Positions 44,344 through 53,580 are shown, counted from the first letter of the stretch. The stretch: DNA of 64,000 nucleotides from Bacteroidota bacterium (GCA_023391015.1 JAEWBT010000136.1:6161-70160); one strand, 5' to 3'. The notes: generated by a model from the sequence alone, not told the origin. Program-made: numbers and translations.

Positions 44344-45246
44344 TCACAATGCCCAATCCCAAACGACGACGGTGCCCAGCTTGAGCTTCAAAAGCTTTGT
44401 TGCCTTTACGATTCCTTGTGTATCCACCAACTCAAAGGTTACTTCGCCGGCTTTCATGCCTTTGATATGGTAGGCTCCTTCTAGATCCACCACCGATTTT
44501 TTGGCAGGGGCGTCTGCACGGCGCACGGTGTAGCCTACCAGCGGCTCCAGATAGTTTTTTGCAGTGCCTTCCAGTACCGTGTAGCGGTGGCTAGTGTTTC
44601 CTCCCAGTTGGTATTGCTGGATGAGTTGGCGGTCAAATGCTGGATTGGTGTACCGGAACTCTGCGTGCAGGGTGTTTACGATTTCTTCTAACTGCAATTT
44701 TAAGGCTTTGTCTTCTATGGCCAGCGTTGCCCGCTTCGCTTCCAGGTCTTTGATGGCTGCTACGGGTTTTGCTTCTAAATGGCTGGCTGTTTGGATGCGC
44801 TCGTCTATCTCTGTGATGACTTCATCGGTAATACCTTGTGTGGTGAGGTTGCTTTTATGGGCATCCAGCATATTGCGAATGGATTTTGCCAGATCCAGGG
44901 CGGCAGAACCGCTGATGGCGAAAAAATCTGTTACCTGATGGTTGGCCAGTTGGGCTTCGTTGGTGAGGCCCAGGCGCCGCAGCCTGACGAGACAGCGCTG
45001 CCCCCAGCGCGTTACGATTTCTGCCATTGCCTTCATGGCTGCTTTCTTGGCTGCTGCGTTGTTGTTTTCTTCTAAAGTTTCTATTTCTACTGCCTTGGCT
45101 TCCCAGGCATCTGAGGCTGCAATAAAAGTGTTTATATCTGCTTTTACATCGGCTTGTGTGTCGATGATTGCTTTATTGGCTGGCTCTTCGAAGAAAGCAA
45201 TCATGCGCAGACGGCGTTCGCGGCGGCGTTTAATGCGGTTGTCCAT
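44344..45246 (-). CDS. Unknown protein, helical N-terminus and beta C-terminus
   Basis: This is a 300-residue protein from ATG 45246 (MDNRIKRRRERRLRM). The first 180 residues are predicted helical, with a basic start and long Ala/Glu/Lys runs (DTQADVKADINTFIAASDAW, AAAKKAAMKAMAEIVTRWG). The last 90 have strand-rich text such as GAYHIKGMKAGEVTFELVD, like a carboxypeptidase-regulatory or Ig-type fold. I do not recognise a family. The frame stays open upstream through the 21-bp array and would add heptapeptide repeats, but that extension has no independent support. There is no signal peptide, so the protein is likely cytoplasmic. Confidence 0.65.
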   Translation of the reverse strand: MDNRIKRRRERRLRMIAFFEEPANKAIIDTQADVKADINTFIAASDAWEAKAVEIETLEENNNAAAKKAAMKAMAEIVTRWGQRCLVRLRRLGLTNEAQLANHQVTDFFAISGSAALDLAKSIRNMLDAHKSNLTTQGITDEVITEIDERIQTASHLEAKPVAAIKDLEAKRATLAIEDKALKLQLEEIVNTLHAEFRYTNPAFDRQLIQQYQLGGNTSHRYTVLEGTAKNYLEPLVGYTVRRADAPAKKSVVDLEGAYHIKGMKAGEVTFELVDTQGIVKATKLLKLKLGTVVVWDWAL

Positions 45247-45303
45247 CAGAAAAGGGGGCTGTTTTGGGGTTAAATAAAGGAATTGGTTGGGCAAAAGGCT
45301 GCG

Positions 45304-45555
45304 TAGATGGGGTACTTTCGGGTGTAGATAGGGTACTTTTGAGTGTAGATGGGACGCTTTCAGGTGTAGATAGGGCACTTTCAGGTGTAGATAGGGTACT
45401 TTCAGGTGTAGATAGGGTACTTTCTGGTGTAAATAGGGTACTTTTGAGTGTAGATGGAGTACTTTTGAGTGTAGATGGAGTACTTTTAGGTGTAGATAAG
45501 ACACTTTTTACTGTAGATGGGGCACTTTTGGCTGTAGATGGCTATCTATGCATTT
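45304..45555. repeat. 21-bp tandem array C, twelve units
   Basis: Units begin every 21 bp from 45304 to 45535 without any insertion or deletion. A typical unit is TAGATAGGGTACTTTCAGGTG; variable bases are mainly at positions 6-13 and 16-18. Each unit carries an ACTTT or CACTTTT tract in the same phase. The array ends 58 bp before the start of the unknown gene at 45246. The last unit is degenerate. The stretch 45556-45746 between the array and mcrC holds nothing recognisable. Confidence 0.92.
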
Positions 45556-45746
45556 TTAGATTGGCTTTTCCCGTTGTTGTAGCTGTGCTTCCTAAAATAC
45601 TTTTTTTACTACTCTCTTACAAAGTTGCGATAGGCGTTATCATATCGTCAAGTATGGAAATCGTTGGGAACTAAATTTATTTTGAAGTGCTTAAATGGGC
45701 GTTTTGAAAGGCCTTATTTGTTCCACACTCCGGCGCGCGGGCAGGG

Positions 45747-47015
45747 CTACGCTATCTTTTCAGCCGCCTGGCGATGCCTACCCAAGATTAACTGTAGCAG
45801 CGATTCTACATCCGCATAAAGTCCGTTTTCGCCTTCCACCACCGGCACAAACTGAAGCGAGCATTCCGTACCATGCGCCGATTGGTATTGCCCCAGAATG
45901 CTTTTCCGGAAATTGCTTGATGGATACACCAGCGCGCTGTGCCCGCAGCCCTGGTAGAGGTTGTAGATGAGCATTTGCTTGAGGTCGTCATCAGCGGGGC
46001 GATTGGCCGGGAGGAGGCGTTTCCATTTGGTATCCAAAACCAACAGCGCTTTTTGGGGGTTGGCTGCTTCGTACACTACGATATCGGGCGCGACCCGCTG
46101 CATGGGGCCACCTGCCGGTTGCCAGAAATCGGTGCGCACCTGCTCGCGGAGGAGGTATTTTCCGGGATATTGGTGAGCTAATTCCCGGCGCAGCAATTTC
46201 AGGATGTATTTTTCCCAAAGGACGTTGGCGTTAAACATCAGGGCGAGCACGTCGTTTTGGCCGCGGCGGATGTCGGGGTGATAGGAAAGCAAGAGTAGAC
46301 GGGCAATGGCGTGGGCAGGCTGGTAGCCTTCGGTTTTGCGGCTGTAGGAAAGCTTTTGGAAAAGGCTTTCGCTAACTGGAGCGGGTGTAGTTTCCGGAAA
46401 ATCGGCCAATAATGCTTTTGCATCGCCACTGATGGTCGGCGACAAGGCAATCTTTGCGATCAGCTCCAGCGTTTGCCGCAGGAGGGCGTTGTGCAGGTGG
46501 TCGCGGTTGTACACCGTGTGGCGGACGTAGAACCGCTCGGCGTGGGTGAGGTTGTGGCGGAGGTGCGCGGCGAATTGCAGACTGCCTTTCAGCGCGGAAT
46601 GGTTGCCTTCGGTTTTCCGGTATTGCCGCACGAGGCCGGTTTGCATCAGGTAACGTACTTCTCCCAGAAACAAGGCCATGTAAAGCTCCAGAATGGAGTA
46701 AGGCTGGAGGCGCAGCGCGGCGGTACTGGTGGCTTCGGGAAGCAGTCCGGCGGCGCGTAGCATGGTGAGGAGAAAGGGGCGCCAGAGCGCTTCATTTCCG
46801 GAACTGTCCTTATCGGGTTTGGGCAGCACTTCCACACTAAAATTTCCGGCCTGCAACACGCCTACGTACTCATTGAACTTCACCCCGCGGTGAATCAGGC
46901 TGAAATACGGACAGCCCTCACCGTGGTAATCTTCCAGCGCCCTGCGGTGACTTTCGGTAAAGCCCTTTTCGCCCACGCGCAGCGCTTCGTGCTCAAAAAC
47001 GGTGAAGTGGGTCAT
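45747..47015 (-). CDS. mcrC: McrC-type nuclease subunit of a McrBC restriction system
   Basis: This is a 422-residue protein. It works with the McrB NTPase to cleave DNA carrying modified cytosines (type IV restriction). The N-terminal half has YFSLIHRGVKFNEYVGVLQ and LEVRYLM-type strands. GSLQFAAHLRHNLTHAERF and the Tyr-rich REQVRTDFWQPAGG follow. The nuclease core is PDIVVYEAAN with LLVLDTKWKRL, the PD-(D/E)xK motif (about residues 300-335). The partner mcrB lies 249 bp upstream on the same strand, an unusually wide gap that holds two inverted repeats. The order mcrB then mcrC is normal. Confidence 0.88.
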   Translation of the reverse strand: MTHFTVFEHEALRVGEKGFTESHRRALEDYHGEGCPYFSLIHRGVKFNEYVGVLQAGNFSVEVLPKPDKDSSGNEALWRPFLLTMLRAAGLLPEATSTAALRLQPYSILELYMALFLGEVRYLMQTGLVRQYRKTEGNHSALKGSLQFAAHLRHNLTHAERFYVRHTVYNRDHLHNALLRQTLELIAKIALSPTISGDAKALLADFPETTPAPVSESLFQKLSYSRKTEGYQPAHAIARLLLLSYHPDIRRGQNDVLALMFNANVLWEKYILKLLRRELAHQYPGKYLLREQVRTDFWQPAGGPMQRVAPDIVVYEAANPQKALLVLDTKWKRLLPANRPADDDLKQMLIYNLYQGCGHSALVYPSSNFRKSILGQYQSAHGTECSLQFVPVVEGENGLYADVESLLQLILGRHRQAAEKIA

Positions 47016-47044
47016 AAGTGGGTGTGTTGATTTGGATCGCTGGC

Positions 47045-47104
47045 CTCACCCCCGGCCTCCCGATTTGCATCGGGACAGGCTCTCTTCCGAAGGAGAGGGG
47101 TGAC
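47045..47104. repeat. REP-like hairpin cluster between mcrB and mcrC
   Basis: CTCACCCC is matched by GGGGTGA at the other end. Inside, CCCGATTTGCATCGGG and CTCTCTTCCGAAGGAGAG form small hairpins. It resembles dispersed palindromic units of this phylum. Confidence 0.7.
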
Positions 47105-47144
47105 GGCATAAAGTAACCTTTTTGAGCCTACAAAGCGTATAACT

Positions 47145-47238
47145 ACAGCGACTTTGTCATCCTGCAAAGGATCTATTTAAAGTTCCTTTTTCAAAGGCAT
47201 GATAAAAGGGATTCTTTCAAGAATGACAAAGTCGCTGT
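47145..47238. repeat. Inverted repeat with 16-bp perfect ends (ACTTTGTCAT family)
   Basis: ACAGCGACTTTGTCAT (47145-47160) is repeated inverted as ATGACAAAGTCGCTGT (47223-47238), 62 bp apart. The interior is noncoding. It lies between mcrB and mcrC. Confidence 0.85.
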
Positions 47239-47264
47239 GAGCATTTAAAAGGCTTTATGATTGT

Positions 47265-49967
47265 TTACGAGTTCAAAAGGGTATCCAACGCGGTGGCAAA
47301 CTGGTCTTCGGTTGCAGCGGTCCAGTCGGTGAGCGCCCAGATTTCTTTTTCCGATAACGCGCTAAGCTGATCAGCGGCAGTGCTGTTTTGAGGCAGCTTA
47401 GCAAACAACGTTGTAGCGTTATCGCTTTCCCCAATGCTCACAAAGCCGGTTCCCAGCACAAGGCACATCCGGCTGTAATCGCCGTAGAAATATTCCTGCA
47501 ACAGCGGGATAATCTTCTCGGTAAAGACGCGCAGGTAGGCTTTCCAATCATCGCCCAGATTGAGGAAGTAGCTGTGGCCAATCCGGTGGTCGCGGCCCGC
47601 CAGCACTTCCATGCGGGTGTTGATGGTGCGCAGGATTCCGGAAAAATGGTATTCTTTTCCGGAAATGGTTATGCTTCCTTCAATAAGGTCTTCCTTCGGT
47701 GGCATTTCTACAAACGAAAACCGGCGGCGCAGGGCGGTGTCCAAGGCTTCCACGCTGCGGTCGGCAGTGTTCATCGTGCCGATAACGTAGAGATTGGCCG
47801 GAACCCCAAAAAGGCGGCGACTGTAGGGCAGGCGCGTGTCGGCGATTTCGTGGGGCGCGCCGAGGCGTTTGTCGGCTTCCAGCAGTGTAATCAGTTCGCC
47901 CAATACCGCCGAGATATTGGCGCGGTTAATCTCGTCGATGAAAAAACCAAACGCAGGCGCGGTTGCAAAGGCAACCTTTCGCTCTGCTTTGGTGGCCTTC
48001 AGACAATCCGCCAGATTCCGGAAACCGGCGAGCTTAGCCGCTTCGTCGCAGGCTTCGTAGAACAGGCCGTCCTGGTGATGGTAGGCCAGCGGACTTTCCG
48101 CGCCTTCGTCGCCTTCGGCGTCTTTTTGAAGAATGGGTTTGATGCCTTCCACAAAATCTTCGTAGGCCCAGCTTTGGTGCGCCGTCGTGAAGCGGTAGCG
48201 CTTCGTTGGAGTGGGGTTGGAGGCCGTATCTGACCGCGGCCCTTGCACAATTTCCCCAAATTCCGCCTTAAAATCTTCTTTATCGGCAATGCGCCAAACC
48301 GAATTTTTGGCTTCTTTCCAGAAAATGGGCGGCGAAAGCCGGAGTTGGATATTCACATTCGGGCACTCCGCCACCGTGTGGTGTTGCAGCGTTGACCACA
48401 GCCTCGCTGCCGGATTTTTAATCTCACCAGCGCCAAACTTAGCGCTAATCAATCGTTGCTGCCGGAGTTCTGGAACCGTCAGTCCTTTAGGCGCATGGTA
48501 CAGCACATGGGCAATCACTTCCCACCAGGTGGATTGTTCCAGCCACGCGCTTTCAATTTCTTCTGGGGCGGCTTGTTTGGGCGCATCGGTGAAATGGGCA
48601 AACTGGTTTTGCAGGTAGAAGGTTTTGCCGGTGCCGGGCGGGCCGTAGAGAATGGTGTTGAGGGAAGCCAATTTCTGAGTTGATTGCGCATATCCTGCGC
48701 TTTCTTCGGCTATCTGCATATCGGTTTCCGGAACGGCGTATGTTTTAGATGTTTGAGAAGACAGTTGCGGGGAAACCGGCGCTCGGTTCCGCCACAGAAT
48801 ATCCTGAAATATCAACCACTGCTGTGGGCCTTTCCAGCAGTCGTCGGTCAGTGTATCGGCGACTAAGGTTTGAAGTTCTTCGTCGGCGGTGATAAGGAGT
48901 CTGACTGCATCTCCCAATTCTAAGAAATGCAGGAAACGCTCGCCGGACCGCCTGCGTTCATCACTGCTATTAGCAACGGCTTTCAACAGTAAGTAGTAGA
49001 GGTCTTGCTTATATAAAGGGTAACTTTCCGGAAATCGCATCGCTAGGTAAAACGAAATCGTGCGCTCGTCCTGCTGGTGAGAGAGTTTGGCTCCGCTTGC
49101 CTCTTCCACTTTAGGCAGCAAGGAAGCGGCCGCTTGGGTAAAGGTGCGTAATCGGGTCGTCAGTGCCTCGTCCTCATTAAACAAATGACGAAACATTTCG
49201 CGCACGTTTTCCGGAAAATACTTGGCCGCTTTCAGAATAAATCCCGACGAGTTTTGATACAAAAGATTGCTTCGGTCGCGAAGCGCCGCTTTCAGCATGG
49301 CCTCAAAATCGGGCGCGTCTATGTCCCAGGCTTCCTGAAACGTTTGGGTGCAAACCCATTTGTAACGCTCCGGCTCGTTGTGGTCCTGGCGAATCAGGTC
49401 TTTGTAAACGGCGATGAAATGCTCAAACAGGTGCGCGGCGTCTTTGGGCTCTTCCATGCTTTGCACAAGCACCTCGTCGCGCAGGGCCGGGTCTAAAGCC
49501 ATTTCGTAGAGTTCGGGTTGGTGGCTGCTGCGGTAAGGACTTCCGTTTTGGGTCGGCAAGTATTCCGTGCAGGCATCTAAGCACAAAAGAAATAATTGCT
49601 CATAGGCTTCGTTGGTTAATTGAGAAGCGAAAACCTCATACAGAAACATCCCGTCTGGTCCGGCAAACCGCCGATGCGCCTCCACTACATAAGAAGGAGC
49701 CAGTTGCTTTAAGTCTGCCTCCCGCAGCATAAACCGCCACCGAAAATCTGCTTCTATCCGGCTTACAGCATATACCAGTCTGCCGTTAATATTCAGGCGC
49801 AGGTCTCTTTTATCCTTCCGTGCCGTCAGCGCCAGGCGCTTGTCGTCCGCCGCGATGTTGAGGGTTTCTATCACCGTCTTCACGCCGTCAAAAAACCGGT
49901 GAATGATCTCGCGGTCGGCGATAAGGGAAACAGCCGCCAGCACCTGAGCGGAAATCGTCGTTCGCAT
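47265..49967 (-). CDS. mcrB: McrB-like AAA+ NTPase of a McrBC restriction system
   Basis: This is a 900-residue protein. Residues 1 to about 400 are an N-terminal region I do not recognise, with WVCTQTFQEAWDI and LYQNSSGFILKAAKYFPE. The AAA+ core starts with the Walker A loop LNTILYGPPGTGKTFY (about residue 440). It has the Walker B-like FGFFIDEINRANISAVLGEL and the McrB GTPase signature YVIGTMNTADRSVEALDTAL (about residue 733). Between them sits an extra segment (about 460-610) with LYHAPKGLTVPELRQQRL, resembling a winged helix. McrB binds modified DNA and drives McrC cleavage. Its DNA-reading domain here is the unfamiliar N-terminus. Confidence 0.86.
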   Translation of the reverse strand: MRTTISAQVLAAVSLIADREIIHRFFDGVKTVIETLNIAADDKRLALTARKDKRDLRLNINGRLVYAVSRIEADFRWRFMLREADLKQLAPSYVVEAHRRFAGPDGMFLYEVFASQLTNEAYEQLFLLCLDACTEYLPTQNGSPYRSSHQPELYEMALDPALRDEVLVQSMEEPKDAAHLFEHFIAVYKDLIRQDHNEPERYKWVCTQTFQEAWDIDAPDFEAMLKAALRDRSNLLYQNSSGFILKAAKYFPENVREMFRHLFNEDEALTTRLRTFTQAAASLLPKVEEASGAKLSHQQDERTISFYLAMRFPESYPLYKQDLYYLLLKAVANSSDERRRSGERFLHFLELGDAVRLLITADEELQTLVADTLTDDCWKGPQQWLIFQDILWRNRAPVSPQLSSQTSKTYAVPETDMQIAEESAGYAQSTQKLASLNTILYGPPGTGKTFYLQNQFAHFTDAPKQAAPEEIESAWLEQSTWWEVIAHVLYHAPKGLTVPELRQQRLISAKFGAGEIKNPAARLWSTLQHHTVAECPNVNIQLRLSPPIFWKEAKNSVWRIADKEDFKAEFGEIVQGPRSDTASNPTPTKRYRFTTAHQSWAYEDFVEGIKPILQKDAEGDEGAESPLAYHHQDGLFYEACDEAAKLAGFRNLADCLKATKAERKVAFATAPAFGFFIDEINRANISAVLGELITLLEADKRLGAPHEIADTRLPYSRRLFGVPANLYVIGTMNTADRSVEALDTALRRRFSFVEMPPKEDLIEGSITISGKEYHFSGILRTINTRMEVLAGRDHRIGHSYFLNLGDDWKAYLRVFTEKIIPLLQEYFYGDYSRMCLVLGTGFVSIGESDNATTLFAKLPQNSTAADQLSALSEKEIWALTDWTAATEDQFATALDTLLNS

Positions 49968-50097
49968 ACGCTACTTATAACGTGAAGATAGGCGCGGCGG
50001 TTGGATGCGGGGCTTGCAAAAAACGATTTTACAGGCCGATACTTTCAACAGCAAAAAATCAATAAGAACACAGCAACTTTGCGCACTCTCTTCTTAT

Positions 50098-53000
50098 ATG
50101 AACATCCGCAAGCTCCTCATCGCCAACCGCGGCGAAATCTCCATCCGTATTTCCCGCGCCGCCACCGAGCTGCACATCACCACCGTAGCCGTTTACACCT
50201 GGGAAGACCGCTACTCGCTCCACCGCTACAAGGCCGATGAAGCCTATCAAATCGGCACCGAAGCCGAGCCGCTAAAGCCGTATCTGGACGTAGAAGAAAT
50301 CATCCGGGTGGCCAAAGCCTGCGGCGCCGATGCCATTCACCCCGGCTACGGTTTCCTCAGCGAAAACGCCCACTTCGCCACCCGCTGCCGCGAGGAGGGC
50401 CTCTTGTTCGTCGGCCCGCGCCCCGAGGCGATGCAGGCGCTCGGCGACAAAGTTTCCGGAAAAGAGGTGGCCGTGCGCGCCGGACTGCCCATTATTGAAA
50501 GCAACCGTGTCCCCCTTACCGACGAAGCCACGGCGCTGGCCGAAGCGGAGCGCATTGGCTTTCCCTTGATGCTCAAAGCGGCTGCCGGCGGCGGCGGGCG
50601 CGGGATGCGCGTGGTGCGCGATGCCGAAAGTCTCCAGAAAGCCTACCGCGAAGCGCGCGGCGAAGCCAAAACCGCCTTCGGCGACGATACCGTTTTCCTG
50701 GAAAAATTTGTGGAAAGCCCGAAGCACATTGAAGTGCAACTGGTGGGCGACTCCCACGGCAACTTGGTGCACCTCTACGAGCGCGACTGCTCGGTGCAGC
50801 GCCGGTTTCAGAAGGTGGTGGAAATTGCCCCGGCGACCACGCTTTCGCAAGTTGCCCGCGAAAAGCTCTACGGCTACGCACTGGCGCTGGGCCGCGCGGT
50901 GCAGTACGACAACGCCGGAACGGTGGAGTTTCTGGTGGATGCCGACGAGAACATCTACTTTATTGAGGTGAATCCGCGCATTCAAGTAGAGCACACCGTC
51001 ACGGAGATGATTACCGGCGTGGACCTGATTAAAACCCAGCTGTATGTTGCCGCCGGGTACTCGCTCTACAGCCCGGAGATTGGGTTCCGGAAAGAGGAAT
51101 TGCCGCCACGTATGGGCGTGGCCATTCAGTGCCGCATCACCACCGAAGACCCGACCGACAATTTCAAACCCGACTACGGCACCCTGACCACCTACCGCAA
51201 CGCGGCGGGCTTTGGCGTGCGCCTGGACGAAGGCAGTAGCTACGCGGGCATGAAAATCTCGCCGTTTTTTGACTCTATGCTCGTGAAGGTGAGCACCCAC
51301 GGCAAAAATCTGGAAGACGCCGCCTCCAAGATGTTTCGGGCGTTGAAAGAGTTCCGGATTCGGGGGGTGAAAAACAACATTCCGTTTCTGGAAAATCTGA
51401 TTCAGCACAAAGACTTTCTTTCCGGAAAAACCTCGGTTGGCTTTATTGAGCAAAACCCGGAACTGTTTCAGTTTAGCCGCAAGCAAGACCGGGGTACCAA
51501 AATCCTGTCGTTCCTCGCCGATGTAAGCGTGAACGGCAACCCCGACGTGAAAGGCAAGGCACCGGAAACGTTTGAAAAGCCGCACCCATTGCCGCAATTT
51601 TCCGGAAATCCTCAATCCGGAACGAAGCAAATTTTAGATGCAGAAGGCCCGGAAGGACTGGCCAAGTGGCTGACAGCGCAAAAAGAAATTCAGTACACCG
51701 ACACCACGCTGCGCGACGGTCACCAAAGTTTGCTCGCCACCCGGATGCGCACCTACGACATGCTGCCCGCCGCCCGCGCGTTTGCCCACCTGTTTCCGCA
51801 AACCTTTAGTATGGAAGTGTGGGGCGGCGCGACGTTTGACGTGGCCATGCGCTTTCTCCACGAAGACCCGTGGGACCGCCTCGCCCGCATCCGGAAAGCG
51901 GTGCCCAACATCCTGCTGCAAATGCTGATGCGCGGCATGAACGGCGTGGGCTACGCGGCCTATCCCGACAATCTGATTGAGAAATTCGTGGCCAAAAGCT
52001 GGGAAACCGGCGTGGATATTTTACGGATTTTTGACTCGCTCAACTGGATGGAAAACATCGCGCCCTGCATTGAGGCGGTGCGCAAACAAACCGGCGGCAT
52101 TGCCGAAGGCGCGCTGTGCTATACCGGCGACATTCTGGACCCAACGCGCACCAAGTACACGCTGGATTATTACGTGCGGCTGGCGAAGGATTTAGAGAAT
52201 GCCGGGGCGCATATCCTGTGCATCAAAGACATGAGCGGCCTGCTGAAACCACTGGCTGCCCGCGAGTTGATTCCGGCCTTGAAAGATGCCGTGAAGATTC
52301 CCATTCACCTGCACACCCACGACACCTCTTCGCTGCAACCGGCTACTTATCTCGCGGCGATCGAAGCGGGCGTGGATGTGGTGGACTGCGCCTTAGAAGC
52401 CCTTTCCGGGCTCACCTCGCAGCCCAACTTCAACGCGATTGTGGAGATGATGCGCTTCCACGAGCGGGAAAACGCTTACGATACCAAGGCGCTGGCTAAA
52501 ATGTCGGGCTATTTTGAAACGGTTCGCAGCTACTACGCGCCGTTTGAAAGCGGACTGAAATCGTCGTCGGCTGAGGTGTTTCACCATGAAATTCCCGGCG
52601 GGCAGTATTCCAACCTCAAGCCGCAGGCCGTAGCGCTGGGACTGGGCGATAAGTTTGAAGCCATCAAAGACATGTACGCCGAGGTAAATACTCTCTTTGG
52701 CGACATTGTGAAAGTAACGCCATCTTCAAAAGTGGTGGGCGATATGGCGCAGTACCTCGTGGCCAACAACCTGACCACCGAAGACGTGCTGAGCAAAGGC
52801 GAAACCATTTCGTTTCCGGAAAGCGTACAACAGTTTTTTATGGGGGAAATCGGGTTTCCGGAAGGCGGTTTTCCGGAAGCGGTGCAGCGGGCGGTGATTA
52901 AAGACAAAACGCCGCTCACGGAGCGCGCCGGAAAAACGCTGCCGCCGGTGGATTTTGAAGCGGAATTAAAAGCGTTGCAGGAAAAATGGGGCGGGGAAAT

Positions 53001-53532
53001 CACCGAGCTGGATGTGCTTTCCTACAAGCTGTATCCCCGCGTGTTTGACGATTACCGGGCATTCCGGAAACAGTTTGGCGACGTGAGCGTGCTGGCCACG
53101 CCGCTGTTCCTATACGGTATGAAGCCTGGCGAAGACACCACCGTGGAAATCGCACCGGGCAAAACGCTGCTCATCCGCCTCCAAAGCATTGGCCCGGTGG
53201 ACGCGCAGGGCCACCGTACCGCGTTTTTCCGCCTCAACGGCCAAAGCCGCGCGATGGACACCCTGGACCGCAGCGTAAAAGTGGAAACCCGCGAAAACCG
53301 GAAAGCGGATTCCGGAAATCCGGGTCATGTCGCAGCACCGTTGCAGGGGTTGTTGTCTAAAGTGTTGGTGGAAAAAGGCGAAGCGGTAAAGAAGAATCAG
53401 GCGCTCTTTGTGGTGGAAGCGATGAAAATGGAAACCACCGTTACCGCCGGTGCCGATGGCGTGGTGAAAGCGCTGGAGCTGAGCGCCGGAACGCTGGTGA
53501 ACACCGGCGATTTGGTGCTGGAGTTAGGGTAG
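50098..53532 (+). CDS. pyc: Pyruvate carboxylase
   Basis: This biotin enzyme makes oxaloacetate from pyruvate and bicarbonate with ATP, replenishing the TCA cycle. The 1144-residue chain contains all domains. Biotin carboxylase (1-450) has IANRGEISIRI, HPGYGFLSENAHFA, KAAAGGGGRGMR and EVNPRIQVEHTVTE. Carboxyltransferase (from about 534) has TDTTLRDGHQSLLATRMR, LRIFDSLNWMENI and HLHTHDTSS. The C-terminal biotinyl domain has EAMKMET, with the biotin lysine at about residue 1110. ATG 50098 gives the expected N-terminus; the frame is open 93 bp upstream. Ten TTCCGGAA copies lie inside or just after the gene. Confidence 0.96.
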   Translation: MNIRKLLIANRGEISIRISRAATELHITTVAVYTWEDRYSLHRYKADEAYQIGTEAEPLKPYLDVEEIIRVAKACGADAIHPGYGFLSENAHFATRCREEGLLFVGPRPEAMQALGDKVSGKEVAVRAGLPIIESNRVPLTDEATALAEAERIGFPLMLKAAAGGGGRGMRVVRDAESLQKAYREARGEAKTAFGDDTVFLEKFVESPKHIEVQLVGDSHGNLVHLYERDCSVQRRFQKVVEIAPATTLSQVAREKLYGYALALGRAVQYDNAGTVEFLVDADENIYFIEVNPRIQVEHTVTEMITGVDLIKTQLYVAAGYSLYSPEIGFRKEELPPRMGVAIQCRITTEDPTDNFKPDYGTLTTYRNAAGFGVRLDEGSSYAGMKISPFFDSMLVKVSTHGKNLEDAASKMFRALKEFRIRGVKNNIPFLENLIQHKDFLSGKTSVGFIEQNPELFQFSRKQDRGTKILSFLADVSVNGNPDVKGKAPETFEKPHPLPQFSGNPQSGTKQILDAEGPEGLAKWLTAQKEIQYTDTTLRDGHQSLLATRMRTYDMLPAARAFAHLFPQTFSMEVWGGATFDVAMRFLHEDPWDRLARIRKAVPNILLQMLMRGMNGVGYAAYPDNLIEKFVAKSWETGVDILRIFDSLNWMENIAPCIEAVRKQTGGIAEGALCYTGDILDPTRTKYTLDYYVRLAKDLENAGAHILCIKDMSGLLKPLAARELIPALKDAVKIPIHLHTHDTSSLQPATYLAAIEAGVDVVDCALEALSGLTSQPNFNAIVEMMRFHERENAYDTKALAKMSGYFETVRSYYAPFESGLKSSSAEVFHHEIPGGQYSNLKPQAVALGLGDKFEAIKDMYAEVNTLFGDIVKVTPSSKVVGDMAQYLVANNLTTEDVLSKGETISFPESVQQFFMGEIGFPEGGFPEAVQRAVIKDKTPLTERAGKTLPPVDFEAELKALQEKWGGEITELDVLSYKLYPRVFDDYRAFRKQFGDVSVLATPLFLYGMKPGEDTTVEIAPGKTLLIRLQSIGPVDAQGHRTAFFRLNGQSRAMDTLDRSVKVETRENRKADSGNPGHVAAPLQGLLSKVLVEKGEAVKKNQALFVVEAMKMETTVTAGADGVVKALELSAGTLVNTGDLVLELG

Positions 53533-53580
53533 AATTTCCGGAAACGTAGCTGTTATATTAAAGGAGATTCTCCATAATTT

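Noticed and set aside
45264..45674. Plus-strand 136-codon frame with GVDRVLS heptads
   Set aside because: It exists only because the 21-bp tandem array is a multiple of three and has no stop in that frame; no promoter, signal or conserved part was seen.
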